A stretch of DNA of 64,000 nucleotides from Cellulophaga fucicola (GCF_900119145.1 NZ_FPIY01000001.1:496001-560000), one strand, 5' to 3'. Counted from the stretch's first letter, positions 46,659-55,956 are shown. The notes: generated by a model not told the origin, from the letters alone. Program-made: numbers and translations.

Positions 46659-46949
46659 ATGAAATCTACAACAGTAAAAAAAGGAGTTTTAGCAGCAGTT
46701 ATGGTTGCATTTGGGGTAATGGGAGTAAAAGCACAACCACCAAAAGGAGAACAGCGTAAAAGACCAACAATAGAAGAGCTTTTTAAACAAATGGACGCCA
46801 ATAAAGATGGTAAATTATCTAAAAAAGAAGTAAAAGGACCTTTAAAAGACGATTTTAAAAAGATTGATGCTAACGAAGACGGATTTTTATCTAAAAAAGA
46901 GATAGAGAAGATGCCTAAGAAAAAGGAAGAAAGACCATCTAAAAACTAA
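46659..46949 (+). CDS. secreted EF-hand protein
   Basis: A 96-residue protein with a signal peptide (about 1-26, VKA-QPP) and two EF-hand loops, DANKDGKLSKKE and DANEDGFLSKKE, each with Ca2+ ligands at the usual positions. Lys/Glu-rich ends surround them. It is first of a same-strand cluster with YHYH, MORN-like and SCO1 genes, 12 bases before the YHYH gene, and divergent from the LytS/LytR pair. Calcium binding is clear from sequence; the partner is not. Confidence 0.88.
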   Translation: MKSTTVKKGVLAAVMVAFGVMGVKAQPPKGEQRKRPTIEELFKQMDANKDGKLSKKEVKGPLKDDFKKIDANEDGFLSKKEIEKMPKKKEERPSKN

Positions 46950-46961
46950 AACTATATCAAT

Positions 46962-47798
46962 ATGAAAAAATCTAATAAATTAAGAATAGGAGTACTAAGT
47001 ACATTGTCTTTATTTGTTATAGCATTTGTTGCTTGCAGTAGTGATAGTAATTCTACAGACGATACAGTAGCTACAACAGGAGAATTACACGCAGCTTTTG
47101 CTGAGTTTGATGTTGATAATGTAACCATTATGTTAAGCGGTACAGATGTAGAAATAGAAACTAATGGTATGCCAAACCATACTTCTCCATATTGGTCTAA
47201 TACTACGGAACGTTCTGCGGTAGACCCTATGGGAAACACATTAACTACTGAAGCAGCAGACACAGACCACCCTTTATTTGTAGAGCCAACTGTAACTAGT
47301 TATCAGAAAATGGCACCAGGGAATATAGATGATTTTAATGGTTCTTACTCTTTAACAGTTCCGCAAGTGCCATCTAAGGCATCTGCAAGTAGTTCTACAG
47401 GTTTAGGAGCAATTGGTATTGCTGTTAGTGGTGCAATGATTTATAATGATGAAGAAGGGCCTAATGTACCTTTAGATGATGCTGTAGGGTCTTTAGATTA
47501 TACAGCAGCGCATACAGGACCACAGAGTTACCATTATCATCTAGAAACAAAGGCGTGGTCTAACGATGACGAAAACTTAATTGGAGTAATGGCAGATGGT
47601 TTTTTTCTTTATGGAAGAAAATGTAACTCTACTAGTACTTATCCGGAAGATTTAGACGCATCTGGCGGACACACAAGTACTACGCAACATACAACAGAAC
47701 AAGAATATCATTATCACATACAAAATGAATTATACCTTAATCAATTTTACATCTTATTTCCCGGAGATTACCAAGGTACGCCAAATACTATTTTGTAA
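46962..47798 (+). CDS. YHYH-domain lipoprotein
   Basis: A 278-residue lipoprotein (lipobox, Cys26) of the YHYH family. The two hallmark motifs SYHYH and EYHYH occur near residues 188 and 247, and conserved AIGIAVSGAMIYN and GVMADGFFLYG segments fit the family. The cluster of His residues suggests metal binding, possibly copper, which fits a SCO1 gene three positions later. The family has no proven function. Its 3' end overlaps the next frame. Confidence 0.88.
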   Translation: MKKSNKLRIGVLSTLSLFVIAFVACSSDSNSTDDTVATTGELHAAFAEFDVDNVTIMLSGTDVEIETNGMPNHTSPYWSNTTERSAVDPMGNTLTTEAADTDHPLFVEPTVTSYQKMAPGNIDDFNGSYSLTVPQVPSKASASSSTGLGAIGIAVSGAMIYNDEEGPNVPLDDAVGSLDYTAAHTGPQSYHYHLETKAWSNDDENLIGVMADGFFLYGRKCNSTSTYPEDLDASGGHTSTTQHTTEQEYHYHIQNELYLNQFYILFPGDYQGTPNTIL

Positions 47799-48342
47799 GG
47801 TATTGCTAGCTTGTATGTTGTTTACGGCTGCAAGTTGCACAAATGCTACAGTAATTTCTAAAGACAAATTAGAGGTTAACACACGTAAAGGGCTTGTATA
47901 TTATAAAAAAGAGCCTTTTACAGGTGTAGCGGTAAGTTACTATGCAGGATCTGTACTAGCAGAAAGTATTAGCTACGAAAATGGTAAAAAACACGGCGTT
48001 TATAAAAAATGGTTTAGTTCTGGTGATCTTAGTTATGAGGCGTATTATAAAAATGGAAAAAAAGAAGGAGTTGCCAAATCCTGGTGGGTTAACGGTAATC
48101 TTAGATCTAAATCTATTTTTAAAAAAGGTATTGTAAACGGATTACAAAAACAATGGTACAATACAGGTGCTAAGTTTAAAGAAATGAACATTGTAAATGG
48201 TAAAGAAGATGGAATTCAAAAATCTTGGAGAAAAAATGGAAAAGTTTATAACAATTATGAAGCAAAAGATGGACGCATTTTTGGGCTTAAACGAGCAAAT
48301 TTATGTTTTCAATTGGAGAATGAAGTTGTACAAGTTAAATAG
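47725..48342 (+). CDS. MORN-repeat-like (YwqK-type) lipoprotein
   Basis: About 205 residues with MORN-like repeats (NGKKHGVYKKWFSSGDL, NGKKEGVAKSWWVNGNL, GIVNGLQKQWYNTGAKF, NGKEDGIQKSWRKNGKV), each about 23 residues, the pattern of the YwqK family. The start is uncertain. An ATG at 47725 lies inside the YHYH gene (74-base overlap) and gives a long N-terminus before the lipobox (FTAASC). A TTG at 47803 gives a very short signal. The 3' end overlaps the SCO1 gene. The antitoxin label often attached to this family is not supported here. Confidence 0.75.
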   Translation: MNYTLINFTSYFPEITKVRQILFCKVLLACMLFTAASCTNATVISKDKLEVNTRKGLVYYKKEPFTGVAVSYYAGSVLAESISYENGKKHGVYKKWFSSGDLSYEAYYKNGKKEGVAKSWWVNGNLRSKSIFKKGIVNGLQKQWYNTGAKFKEMNIVNGKEDGIQKSWRKNGKVYNNYEAKDGRIFGLKRANLCFQLENEVVQVK

Positions 48343-48985
48343 AATAGTAGCTGTTTTTTTAGTTACTGCTACGGTTTTTAGCTGTAAACAAAATACTACT
48401 CCAGAGAAGGTTAGTGCTTTGCCTTATTATCAAGAATCTAGTTTTACTCCACAGTGGTTAGCTGCTAATAGTAAAGAGGTTAAAAATTTACATACTATAC
48501 CAGATTTTAGTTTACAAAATCAGGAAGGTAAAACTATTACAGAAAAAGAGTTTGACAATAAGATTTATGTAGCTGATTTTTTCTTTACTACTTGCTCAGG
48601 AATTTGTCCTAAAATGACATCAAATATGGCTGTTATTCAAGATGCTTTTAAAGATGATGATAATGTGCTTTTATTATCTCATTCTGTAACTCCAGAGACA
48701 GATTCTGTTTCTGTGTTAAAAGAATATGCAAATTTTAAAGGGGTTATTACAAATAAATGGCATTTGGCTACAGGCAAAAGAAGTGAGATTTATAGTCTTG
48801 GTAGAGATTCTTATTTTATAGAAGAAGATTTGGGAGAATTAAAAACAGATGATGATTTTTTACATACAGAAAACTTTGTGCTTATTGATAAAGACAAACA
48901 CATTAGAGGTATTTATAACGGATTAAATAAAACTGCTGTACAGCAATTAATTAAAGATATTAAAACTTTAGAAGAAGAGTCTTAA
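48320..48985 (+). CDS. SCO1/SenC-family protein
   Basis: A copper-binding thioredoxin-fold protein that helps assemble the CuA site of cytochrome oxidases. The CxxxC motif TTCSGICPKM (Cys92 and Cys96) and the downstream conserved His (FLHTENF) are intact. A lipoprotein signal (lipobox ending FSC, Cys22) anchors it. Upstream in-frame ATGs from 48197 lie inside the MORN-like gene; the ATG at 48320 gives a normal signal peptide and a 23-base overlap. It is last of the cluster. Confidence 0.92.
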   Translation: MKLYKLNRIVAVFLVTATVFSCKQNTTPEKVSALPYYQESSFTPQWLAANSKEVKNLHTIPDFSLQNQEGKTITEKEFDNKIYVADFFFTTCSGICPKMTSNMAVIQDAFKDDDNVLLLSHSVTPETDSVSVLKEYANFKGVITNKWHLATGKRSEIYSLGRDSYFIEEDLGELKTDDDFLHTENFVLIDKDKHIRGIYNGLNKTAVQQLIKDIKTLEEES

Positions 48986-49017
48986 GTGTTTTTATTTTTA
49001 ATTGATTATGATTTTTT

Positions 49018-49917
49018 TTAAGAATATAGAATTAATGCTACGCCTAGCATTATACCAGCAAGCGGAATAAGTTTTTTTCGCTTGTTTTTTTCTTTAAATA
49101 AGATTCCGCCTAAAACAACAGCTATTAAAATTTGACTTCTTTTTATTGCTGATAATAGCATTATTAAAGCATCTGGATCTTGTAATGCTTTAAAATAAAA
49201 GTAGTCTGCTGTTTGCAATAAAATACCAACAGCAGGTATAGACCAACGCCACTTAAATGCTTTTCTTTTTTCTGCTTTTGGAAACCACGTAATGGCTAAT
49301 ATTATTAAAAGGATTAAGATGGTATACCAGCAAAACCAAAATTGTAATGTCTGCGGATTTAAATGTATATGCTGTATTAGAAATTTATCATACAAACCAC
49401 TAGAAGAGCCAAGGAATGTGGCTCCTATAATAGCAAATATCCATTTGTTATTTTTAAAATTTATGCCTTCTTTTTTACCTATTCTAGAATATAGAAAAAC
49501 AGAAAAAATAATTAAGAAAAACCCAATCCATTGGTAATTGTTAGGTCGCTCTTGATATATAAATATAGCCCCAATAAACGTAAAAAATGGTCCAGCAGAG
49601 CGTATAGGTGTAACAATGGTTATTGGTAAGTGTTTTAACGCTTGGTATGCTAGTACCCAAGAACCTGCCATTAGTATAGATTTTATAATAATAAAACCGT
49701 GTTGTTGCCAAGGAATATCTGTTATGTAAAATCCTATTTCTTTGGTAAAATCAGGAAAAAATTTAGAGCCTATAAAAAAAGGCAATAGCATTAAGAATCC
49801 CGCAGTTATGGTGCCTAAGAGCACAGGAAAAACTTCATTACCTTGTACTGCGTGTTTTTTACATAAGTTATGTAACCCTAAAAATAAAGCCGATAAAAGG
49901 CCTAAATACATCCACAT
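49018..49917 (-). CDS. EamA-family (DMT) transporter
   Basis: A membrane protein of 299 residues with ten hydrophobic segments in two EamA halves, the drug/metabolite transporter fold. The first half ends with a TPIRSAGPFFTFIGA segment and the second with SAIKRSQILIAVVLGGILFKE, the repeated half-motif. It is a single gene. The substrate is unknown. Confidence 0.88.
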   Translation of the reverse strand: MWMYLGLLSALFLGLHNLCKKHAVQGNEVFPVLLGTITAGFLMLLPFFIGSKFFPDFTKEIGFYITDIPWQQHGFIIIKSILMAGSWVLAYQALKHLPITIVTPIRSAGPFFTFIGAIFIYQERPNNYQWIGFFLIIFSVFLYSRIGKKEGINFKNNKWIFAIIGATFLGSSSGLYDKFLIQHIHLNPQTLQFWFCWYTILILLIILAITWFPKAEKRKAFKWRWSIPAVGILLQTADYFYFKALQDPDALIMLLSAIKRSQILIAVVLGGILFKEKNKRKKLIPLAGIMLGVALILYS

Positions 49918-49963
49918 GGCCGCGAAGATAACTTTTTAGCTAAGTTTTAAAAGAGTAGATCCT

Positions 49964-51280
49964 TTAATTTATGCTAGTTTTCTTCAATTTAAATGGGGTA
50001 AAGGTTATGTAAAGAATAGTGTAGACTAAGAGCAACAGTAAATACCAAGTGTTACTAATTAGATCTGCATATGTTAAACTTCCGTCAGAAAAACTTAAAA
50101 TCATTAAAACCTGTGCTCCATAAGGCAGTAAACCTTGTGTTATACAGGCAAAGATATCTAGTATAGATGCTGTGCTTTTATTGTCTAATTTATATTCATC
50201 ATTAATAGTTTTGGCAATAGAACCAGAAATAATAATAGAAACAGTGTTGTTTGCAATAGCCATATTTACAGTGCTTACAAGAGTAGCAATACCAAATTGC
50301 GCCGATTTTTTACTTTTTATTAAGGTTTTAATTTTGTTTAAAATATAGTCAATTCCGCCATTTTTAGCCACTAATGAGGCTAAACCACCTGATAGTAATG
50401 AAAGTAGAAAAATCTCTGTCATACTCGTAAATCCAGTATATGCAATTTTAGTAGATTCTATAATTGTAAAATCATCATAAAAAACACCTAATAGAGCAGC
50501 AAAAATTACACCTAAAAGTAACGTAATAAATACATTTACACCTATTATAGATAATGTTATAACCAATATGTAAGGCGTTATTTTTAGAATTGAGTATGTA
50601 TAAGATACATCTTCTAAACTGTTAGATTCTAGTGCTGTACCTTTAAAAATTAAAATAGCAATAGTTAGTATTGCGGCTGGTAACGCAATTTTTATGTTTT
50701 GTTTAAACTTGTCACTCATTTTAACGCCTAAAGATTGTGTTGCGGCTATTGTAGTATCAGATATTACAGATAGATTATCACCAAACATAGAGCCTCCTAA
50801 AAGAGCACCACAAAGTACAGGTAAAGATGCGCCACCTTTGTCTGCAAAACCTATAACAATAGGTGTTAGTGCTACTATTGCGCCTACGGAGGTTCCTGTA
50901 GAAACAGATAAGAACGATGCTATAATAAAGATTCCAAAATAGATATATTGTATGGCTATGTAATCTAATCCAAAATTTACAATAGCATCTACACTGCCTG
51001 TTGCTTTTGTTATTGCAGCAAAAGCACCAGCTAGTAAGTAAATAAGGCACATTGTTAGTATTTTACTATCTCCGCAGCCTTCTAAAAGTGTATTAATTTT
51101 AGAATTTATACTTTGTTTAAACAGTAAAAAGGCGACTATTATACCTGCAATTACAGCAATAGGAGCTGGTAATGCATAAAAATCGTTTTGATAAATACCT
51201 ACGCCTAAAAACGTAAACACAAATGCAAATAAAGGAAGTAGTGCAGTAAAACTTGGTGAATTATTTTTAACAGTTGTCAT
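49964..51280 (-). CDS. metT: NhaC-family transporter, probable methionine transporter MetT
   Basis: A membrane protein of 438 residues in the NhaC Na+/H+ antiporter superfamily, with about eleven hydrophobic segments, a GTSVGAIVALTPI segment and the family-typical GALLGGSMFGDNLSVISDTT stretch. An upstream in-frame ATG (51304) exists, but MTTVKN at 51280 is preferred. A SAM-riboswitch-like leader precedes it. NhaC-family genes with such leaders or S-boxes have been proposed to be methionine transporters (MetT), so methionine uptake is the best reading; the assignment rests on the leader. Confidence 0.72.
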   Translation of the reverse strand: MTTVKNNSPSFTALLPLFAFVFTFLGVGIYQNDFYALPAPIAVIAGIIVAFLLFKQSINSKINTLLEGCGDSKILTMCLIYLLAGAFAAITKATGSVDAIVNFGLDYIAIQYIYFGIFIIASFLSVSTGTSVGAIVALTPIVIGFADKGGASLPVLCGALLGGSMFGDNLSVISDTTIAATQSLGVKMSDKFKQNIKIALPAAILTIAILIFKGTALESNSLEDVSYTYSILKITPYILVITLSIIGVNVFITLLLGVIFAALLGVFYDDFTIIESTKIAYTGFTSMTEIFLLSLLSGGLASLVAKNGGIDYILNKIKTLIKSKKSAQFGIATLVSTVNMAIANNTVSIIISGSIAKTINDEYKLDNKSTASILDIFACITQGLLPYGAQVLMILSFSDGSLTYADLISNTWYLLLLLVYTILYITFTPFKLKKTSIN

Positions 51281-51341
51281 TTCTATTGTTTTATAGAATA
51301 ACAAAAAGATGTATAAGACAAATATTAGGGATTACAATTAA

Positions 51342-51428
51342 CGTTTGTTCCAAAGTATTGGCTTATCGCTTTAGCACCTTGCTCGTTACTGCAGGTTGCT
51401 ATCTCTTTTTGAGATTCTTGATAATTAA
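51342..51428 (-). promoter_or_regulatory. SAM-I-clan-like riboswitch, compact form
   Basis: The minus-strand leader reads TTATCAAGA, a small ATCTC/GAGAT hairpin, AGCAACCTGC, then GCAAGGTGCTAAAGC and GATAA. The S-box hallmarks GCAACC and GGTGCTAA are present, TTATC/GATAA close the P1 helix, and CCTGC/GCAAGG form P3. The P2 arm is reduced to the small hairpin, so the usual kink-turn and pseudoknot are missing. The leader begins right where transcription from the TAGTTTTG box should start. Confidence 0.7.
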
Positions 51429-51433
51429 GTCAG

Positions 51434-51441
51434 CAAAACTA
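51434..51441 (-). promoter_or_regulatory. -7 box of the riboswitch leader
   Basis: The minus-strand TAGTTTTG fits TAnnTTTG, a few bases before the first riboswitch helix. Confidence 0.55.
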
Positions 51442-51482
51442 AAACATAACAACGAGATAAAATCATAATTTTCTGTTATTTT

Positions 51483-52301
51483 TTATTGCCACCAAACAAC
51501 AAAGAATTTTTGTAATTTGCCATTAGGGAATTTTATCCAACATAAAGGCGATTTTTTATCGTCTACAAGGGTGTGTATTTTAGAGGTAAAATTGTTGTAT
51601 TGTAGCCAATTAACTTGTGTCTGTGGGTTTTGCAACCAGTTAACTTTAGACGGAATGTAGAATTTACAATCGTTAAATTGACCCAACTCTTTAACGTTAA
51701 TATAAAAACCTTGTACACAATCTTCATTTAAAGTATTAAAAACTGTTGTTTTTCTTTTGTAGGGTGTAAATAGCTGTGCTTTAAAAAATACACGTTGCTC
51801 TAATTCATTTGCTTCTATATTTAAAGCGTCTAAAGTGGGCTTTGTATGTATGTTGTAGAGTAGTGGTAGTTGTTTTTCTTTTAATTTGGTTAGCTTTTTT
51901 ATAAGAGTATCATTTCTGTTTGGGCCAATCCAATGTTCTAGTTCTGTTGTACCAACAGTTGCATCAAACAAATAAAACTTAAAAATTATTTCTACGTGAT
52001 ATAATCTATTATCTTGTTTTAAAATACAATCTATTTCACCAATAGTAAGTTTGTCGTTTTGTATTTGTATGTTCTCTGCTAGTATACTTATAGCTTTGTT
52101 ATTTTTTAGCTCTGCACTTACATAGCGCTCAACTCGTTTGCCTAGGCGTAAGTTTATAGGTATACTCTCGTTAAACGGAATGTTGTTTTGTTCTTTATAT
52201 TCTAATTGTTTTAAATCTAAAACAGTTTGCTTTGTCCATAGAAATGGAGTACTTGCATAACCTATAATTTGTAAATCTATGTCTTTAGAATTTGTATCCA
52301 T
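51483..52301 (-). CDS. DUF1853-family protein (nuclease-like fold)
   Basis: A 272-residue DUF1853 protein. The signature LEHWIGPNRNDTLIKKLTKL (near 130-150) is clear. The GEIDCIL strand followed by YHVEIIFKFYL matches the D-x(n)-ExK core of PD-(D/E)XK nucleases, and I read a nuclease-like fold from that. No function is established for the family. It is a single gene with an independent upstream gap; nothing in the neighbourhood explains it. Confidence 0.8.
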   Translation of the reverse strand: MDTNSKDIDLQIIGYASTPFLWTKQTVLDLKQLEYKEQNNIPFNESIPINLRLGKRVERYVSAELKNNKAISILAENIQIQNDKLTIGEIDCILKQDNRLYHVEIIFKFYLFDATVGTTELEHWIGPNRNDTLIKKLTKLKEKQLPLLYNIHTKPTLDALNIEANELEQRVFFKAQLFTPYKRKTTVFNTLNEDCVQGFYINVKELGQFNDCKFYIPSKVNWLQNPQTQVNWLQYNNFTSKIHTLVDDKKSPLCWIKFPNGKLQKFFVVWWQ

Positions 52302-52356
52302 TTTACAGAAAATGTAGAAGAAAGATTACTTGTTAGCACTACTTTACAAATAAAGT

Positions 52357-52364
52357 TATATTTG
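52357..52364 (+). promoter_or_regulatory. -7 box before the PAP2-like gene
   Basis: TATATTTG fits TAnnTTTG, 18 bases before the start codon. Confidence 0.55.
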
Positions 52365-52382
52365 TTTTAATAAATCGTTTAA

Positions 52383-52949
52383 ATGAAAATTAAAATTGCT
52401 CAGTTTTTATCAATCATAGGGCATCCGTTGTTGTTATTTTTTTTCCTGATTTTATTTTTTAATCTAGGACAAGAAAAAGCAGCGTTTTCTAACACATTAT
52501 CTATTGTTTTTGGACTTTTTTCCTTAGTCCTAATATCTTGGGTGTATATTGGAAAAAGAAGAGGGAAATATACAGATTTAGATGTGTCTAATAAAAAGCA
52601 GCGTAAATCTTTATACATATTTGTTATACCCTTAATGGTGTTAACATTAACCTTTTTAATGTACACTAATCAGCCTAAACATATTGTAGCAAGCTTTGGG
52701 TTAGCTACACTTTTATTACTAGTTTCTTTTTGTATTAATTTTTATATTAAGGTATCTATGCACGTTGCCATTAATATATACTTGGCTTTAGCTATTAGTA
52801 AAGTTAATCTAGAATTAGGAGTATTATTGGGGGCTTTTACAATTGTAGTGCTTTGGTCTAGACTAGTTTTAAAAAGGCATACACCTAAAGAGGTTGTTCT
52901 TGGGTTTGTAGTTGGTTTTATATTTGGAACAGCATTATTGTTTGTTTAG
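52383..52949 (+). CDS. PAP2-superfamily-like membrane protein
   Basis: A 188-residue protein with about six hydrophobic segments. The second half has SMHVAINIYLALA and RLVLKRHTPKEVVLGFVVGF, which match the SxH and R-x(5)-H/D positions of PAP2-type phosphatases in weakened form. The first half lacks the K-x(6)-R-P motif. It could be a lipid phosphatase relative; catalysis is doubtful from sequence alone. Confidence 0.65.
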   Translation: MKIKIAQFLSIIGHPLLLFFFLILFFNLGQEKAAFSNTLSIVFGLFSLVLISWVYIGKRRGKYTDLDVSNKKQRKSLYIFVIPLMVLTLTFLMYTNQPKHIVASFGLATLLLLVSFCINFYIKVSMHVAINIYLALAISKVNLELGVLLGAFTIVVLWSRLVLKRHTPKEVVLGFVVGFIFGTALLFV

Positions 52950-53089
52950 TAAGTCTTAGATTAAATAGAAAAAAACGAAAATTGACCTAATCCATCTAAA
53001 TAAACATTAGATAGCTACAGATTTACATTCTAGTTTCTTTAAAAACCTCTATTATAATAGTTTTGTTGTAAATAAAAGAACTAAATAAT

Positions 53090-53713
53090 ATGAAAATTAT
53101 AGGGAAAATTGCATCAGTATTTATGCTTGTACTTATTACTTCTTGCGGAGGAAGTGGAGAAGAAACAATTAGAATATCTACACCAGAAGGTCTAGCAAAA
53201 GCAAAAGAGTTAATGGTTAGTTCTTTTGGACCAGATTTAGAAATACATAAATTACGTTTAAACTCATCAGAAGATTTAAGTTCTGATTTAGGTTCAATAG
53301 AAGTTAACTATCTTAAAGATGGTAAATTATATTCTAGAACTTATAAAAGTAAAACAAATTATACAGAGACTATTCTAGAGGACGAAGAGTTGCGAAGTAA
53401 AAATTTTCAGAGTGAGTTTTTTATAAAGAATGCTCAAGGAAAATTAAAAATTAGTGATATAGATGTAAATGCAATTATGGCAAACATAGATAAAGCTGTT
53501 ACTTTAGTTAGCGAAGAAATAGAAGTTAAAAACTACCAAGTAAGAAAATACTATTTAAGTGTAGATCCTAAAACAAATAAAGTTACTGCAGATTTTGAGT
53601 TGCACGTAACAAAACCAGATAATAAGTCTATTGAAGGACGTAATATAGTTACTAACTTTTACGAAGTTAACTTTTCTTCAGATGAAGAAGGTAATGTAAC
53701 TATTGAGGACTAG
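53090..53713 (+). CDS. hypothetical lipoprotein
   Basis: A 207-residue protein with a lipoprotein signal (lipobox LITSC, Cys20) and a small Gly/Ser spacer. I do not recognise the family. The sequence alternates charged helices and strands (SSDLGSIEVNYLKDGKLYSRTY), which suggests two related alpha/beta units (the IEVNY and YYLSV strands), possibly of the PepSY or BLIP type. It stands alone and ends at a terminator. Confidence 0.6.
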   Translation: MKIIGKIASVFMLVLITSCGGSGEETIRISTPEGLAKAKELMVSSFGPDLEIHKLRLNSSEDLSSDLGSIEVNYLKDGKLYSRTYKSKTNYTETILEDEELRSKNFQSEFFIKNAQGKLKISDIDVNAIMANIDKAVTLVSEEIEVKNYQVRKYYLSVDPKTNKVTADFELHVTKPDNKSIEGRNIVTNFYEVNFSSDEEGNVTIED

Positions 53714-54079
53714 ACATACTAAACACTAACCCCACTTTTAAGAAATTGGTTGCTTGTAAAAAGGCAACCTTTTTTTGCTTTTATACGTATTCTATAAGTT
53801 ATCAATTATTCTTAAAATTAAAATTTAGTAAGAAATCTTGTGTTTGTGTAAGTTTTTACTTGTTTTTTTATTTTTCTTATGTAATTCAACGACTCATCGA
53901 TAAAATACATAGCTTTTAAAAAGCTAGTAATTTAATTGTTGAGTATTTGTCTAGTGTATATCTATCATCTTTTTCTTGTTAAAATGTAGTTTAGCTCCAA
54001 AATAAATTTAGTCTGTTTCCCCAGGATATAAATTTTCAACTAAGAAATAATTTTAATCAATACTTAAATTACATTTTTT
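53714..54079. promoter_or_regulatory. gap before the agarase gene
   Basis: The first part holds a terminator (53746-53777). The remainder (about 300 bases) contains no gene. A TTTGTCTAG near 53946 and GTCTGTTTCCCC near 54012 loosely resemble the boxes and the GGGGAACAGTC motif seen elsewhere in the window. No clean -7 box precedes the start. Confidence 0.4.
53746..53777 (+). terminator. terminator of the 207-residue lipoprotein gene
   Basis: GGTTGC (53748-53753) and GCAACC (53764-53769) form a stem with a 10-base loop, followed by seven T. Confidence 0.75.
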
Positions 54080-55936
54080 ATGAAGAAGATTAGCCTACTA
54101 TCGATTTTTATGTTCTTTCAATTACTAATTGTTAATGCTCAGTACGACTGGGATAACATACCCATACCAGCAAATGCTGGTTCGGGAAAAGTGTGGAAGC
54201 TACAAGCCCAAGCTAGTGACGATTTTAATTATCAATTTTTACCGTCTACTAGTGTTACAGAATTTGGACCCGCAAACAATAAAAAATGGTATAATAAATT
54301 TCACAATCAAGCTAATGGTCAACCTAATAACTGGCCAGGACCAGGACCTACAGTATGGAGACAAGATCACGTAGCTGTTTCTGGAGGAAACCTAAATATG
54401 TGGGCATCAAGAATTACTGGAGCAACTAAATCTTTTGTAGGGTCTAGCGGAAGTTTAATTTCTAGACCAGAAACAAGAGCAGGTTGTATTACAAATAAAA
54501 CAAGGGTAAAGTATCCTGTTTTTGTGGAAGCTAGTATTAAAGTAATGAACTCATCTTTAGCATCTGACATTTGGTTGTTGAGTCCGGATGACACCCAAGA
54601 AATAGATATGATTGAGTGTTACGGTGGACCTGGAAACGACAACAGAAATGGCTTTTTTGCATCTAAAATTCATTTAAGTCACCATGTGTTTATTAGACCT
54701 CCAAACTTTAAAGATTACCAGCCAGCAGATTTTAATAGTTGGTTTCAAAAAAATGGAGTTAGTCAATGGGGAGGTAAAGTAATTAGAATTGGGGTTAATT
54801 GGGTTTCACCTACAAGATTAGAATATTTTGTAGACGGACAATTGGTACGTGTTTTAGATGATACTGCTGTGCAAACAAGGTTAGGAGATGGTACTTGGCA
54901 GTATACATATCCTGCAGGGGTAACAAGTACAGGTGTTAATGGGCAGTTGGTTAAAGAAAACGGATACCAGAAAATGAATATTGCTTCAAGTTTAAACGAT
55001 GCAAAAAACAAATCTAATATAAGTGTTATAGATCCATTTAACTATTTAAATAATCAAAGACGATTAACAAAAGAAATGGATATTATTATTAATGTTGAAG
55101 ATCAAAGTTGGCAAGCAGAAGCTTATAGATCTCCTACAGATACTGAAATAAATAATTTTGACAACAATAATTTACTTGTAAATTGGATAAGAGTTTACAA
55201 GCCTGTTAATTCTGGTAATGGAAGTAACCAAGGAGCTGTAAGTTCTGGGAGTTATGATTTTGGCTCTACTAGTTCTACTTTGTTTCCTAATTATACAAGA
55301 GTGTCATATGGTCTTAATGATAACATTTGGACAAATAAAAACGGCGTTAATTACGCAGATAGAGGTAGCTTTAATGGTACTAATGATTTAAACAGAGATT
55401 TTGCATATGGTTTGGGTACAACAAGAACATTACAATTTGCTGTAGAAAACGGAACTTATAATGTTACGGCTACTTTTGGAGATCGTTTAGGACCACGTAA
55501 AAATAATTCTATTAGTACAGGAAATAAAAAGGCAACAGTATCTACTGCTACTGCACAATATAAAAATGCGGTATTAAATAATGTTGTTGTTACTAATGGC
55601 ATATTAAAGATTAATGTATCTGCTACAGCTAATGAATATTGGTCTTTAAATAGATTAACTTTTGCAAAAGCTGCAAATGCAGCAAGAGCCTTACAAACAA
55701 GTGAAGCCGAAGCAGAATTAACATTGTTTCCTATGCCAGCAAGTACTATTATAAATATTAGCAATGTAAATTATGTGCAGGCTAAGGTTTATAATTTGCA
55801 AGGGTTAATTGTCTTAAGAAAAGATGTAGCCGATGGCAAACTAAATGTATCTTCTTTAGAGAAAGGTATGTATGTATTAGAATTAGCTAAAAGAAACGGT
55901 GAATCTACAAAACAAAAGATAGTTATATCTAGATAA
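54080..55936 (+). CDS. GH16 beta-agarase with accessory beta domain and T9SS C-terminal domain
   Basis: A secreted 618-residue glycoside hydrolase. A signal peptide (1-20) is followed by a GH16 catalytic domain (22-376) with the ExDxxE motif at Glu174, Asp176 and Glu179 (nucleophile, assisting Asp and acid/base), within QEIDMIECYG. Its flanking segments (DWDNIPIPANAG, MHLSHHVFIR-like KIHLSHHVF, LVNWIRVYKP) match Zobellia beta-agarase A/B. A beta-sandwich (about 387-530), probably carbohydrate-binding, and a type A sorting domain (about 545-618, FPMPASTIINI and KGMYVLEL) follow, so type IX secretion exports it. Agarose is the likely substrate; porphyran is less likely. Confidence 0.9.
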   Translation: MKKISLLSIFMFFQLLIVNAQYDWDNIPIPANAGSGKVWKLQAQASDDFNYQFLPSTSVTEFGPANNKKWYNKFHNQANGQPNNWPGPGPTVWRQDHVAVSGGNLNMWASRITGATKSFVGSSGSLISRPETRAGCITNKTRVKYPVFVEASIKVMNSSLASDIWLLSPDDTQEIDMIECYGGPGNDNRNGFFASKIHLSHHVFIRPPNFKDYQPADFNSWFQKNGVSQWGGKVIRIGVNWVSPTRLEYFVDGQLVRVLDDTAVQTRLGDGTWQYTYPAGVTSTGVNGQLVKENGYQKMNIASSLNDAKNKSNISVIDPFNYLNNQRRLTKEMDIIINVEDQSWQAEAYRSPTDTEINNFDNNNLLVNWIRVYKPVNSGNGSNQGAVSSGSYDFGSTSSTLFPNYTRVSYGLNDNIWTNKNGVNYADRGSFNGTNDLNRDFAYGLGTTRTLQFAVENGTYNVTATFGDRLGPRKNNSISTGNKKATVSTATAQYKNAVLNNVVVTNGILKINVSATANEYWSLNRLTFAKAANAARALQTSEAEAELTLFPMPASTIINISNVNYVQAKVYNLQGLIVLRKDVADGKLNVSSLEKGMYVLELAKRNGESTKQKIVISR

Positions 55937-55956
55937 CTAACTATAATATAATATGT

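Noticed and set aside
47725-48342. MORN-like protein as the antitoxin of a toxin-antitoxin pair
   Set aside because: It is an exported lipoprotein amid secreted proteins and no toxin gene is adjacent.
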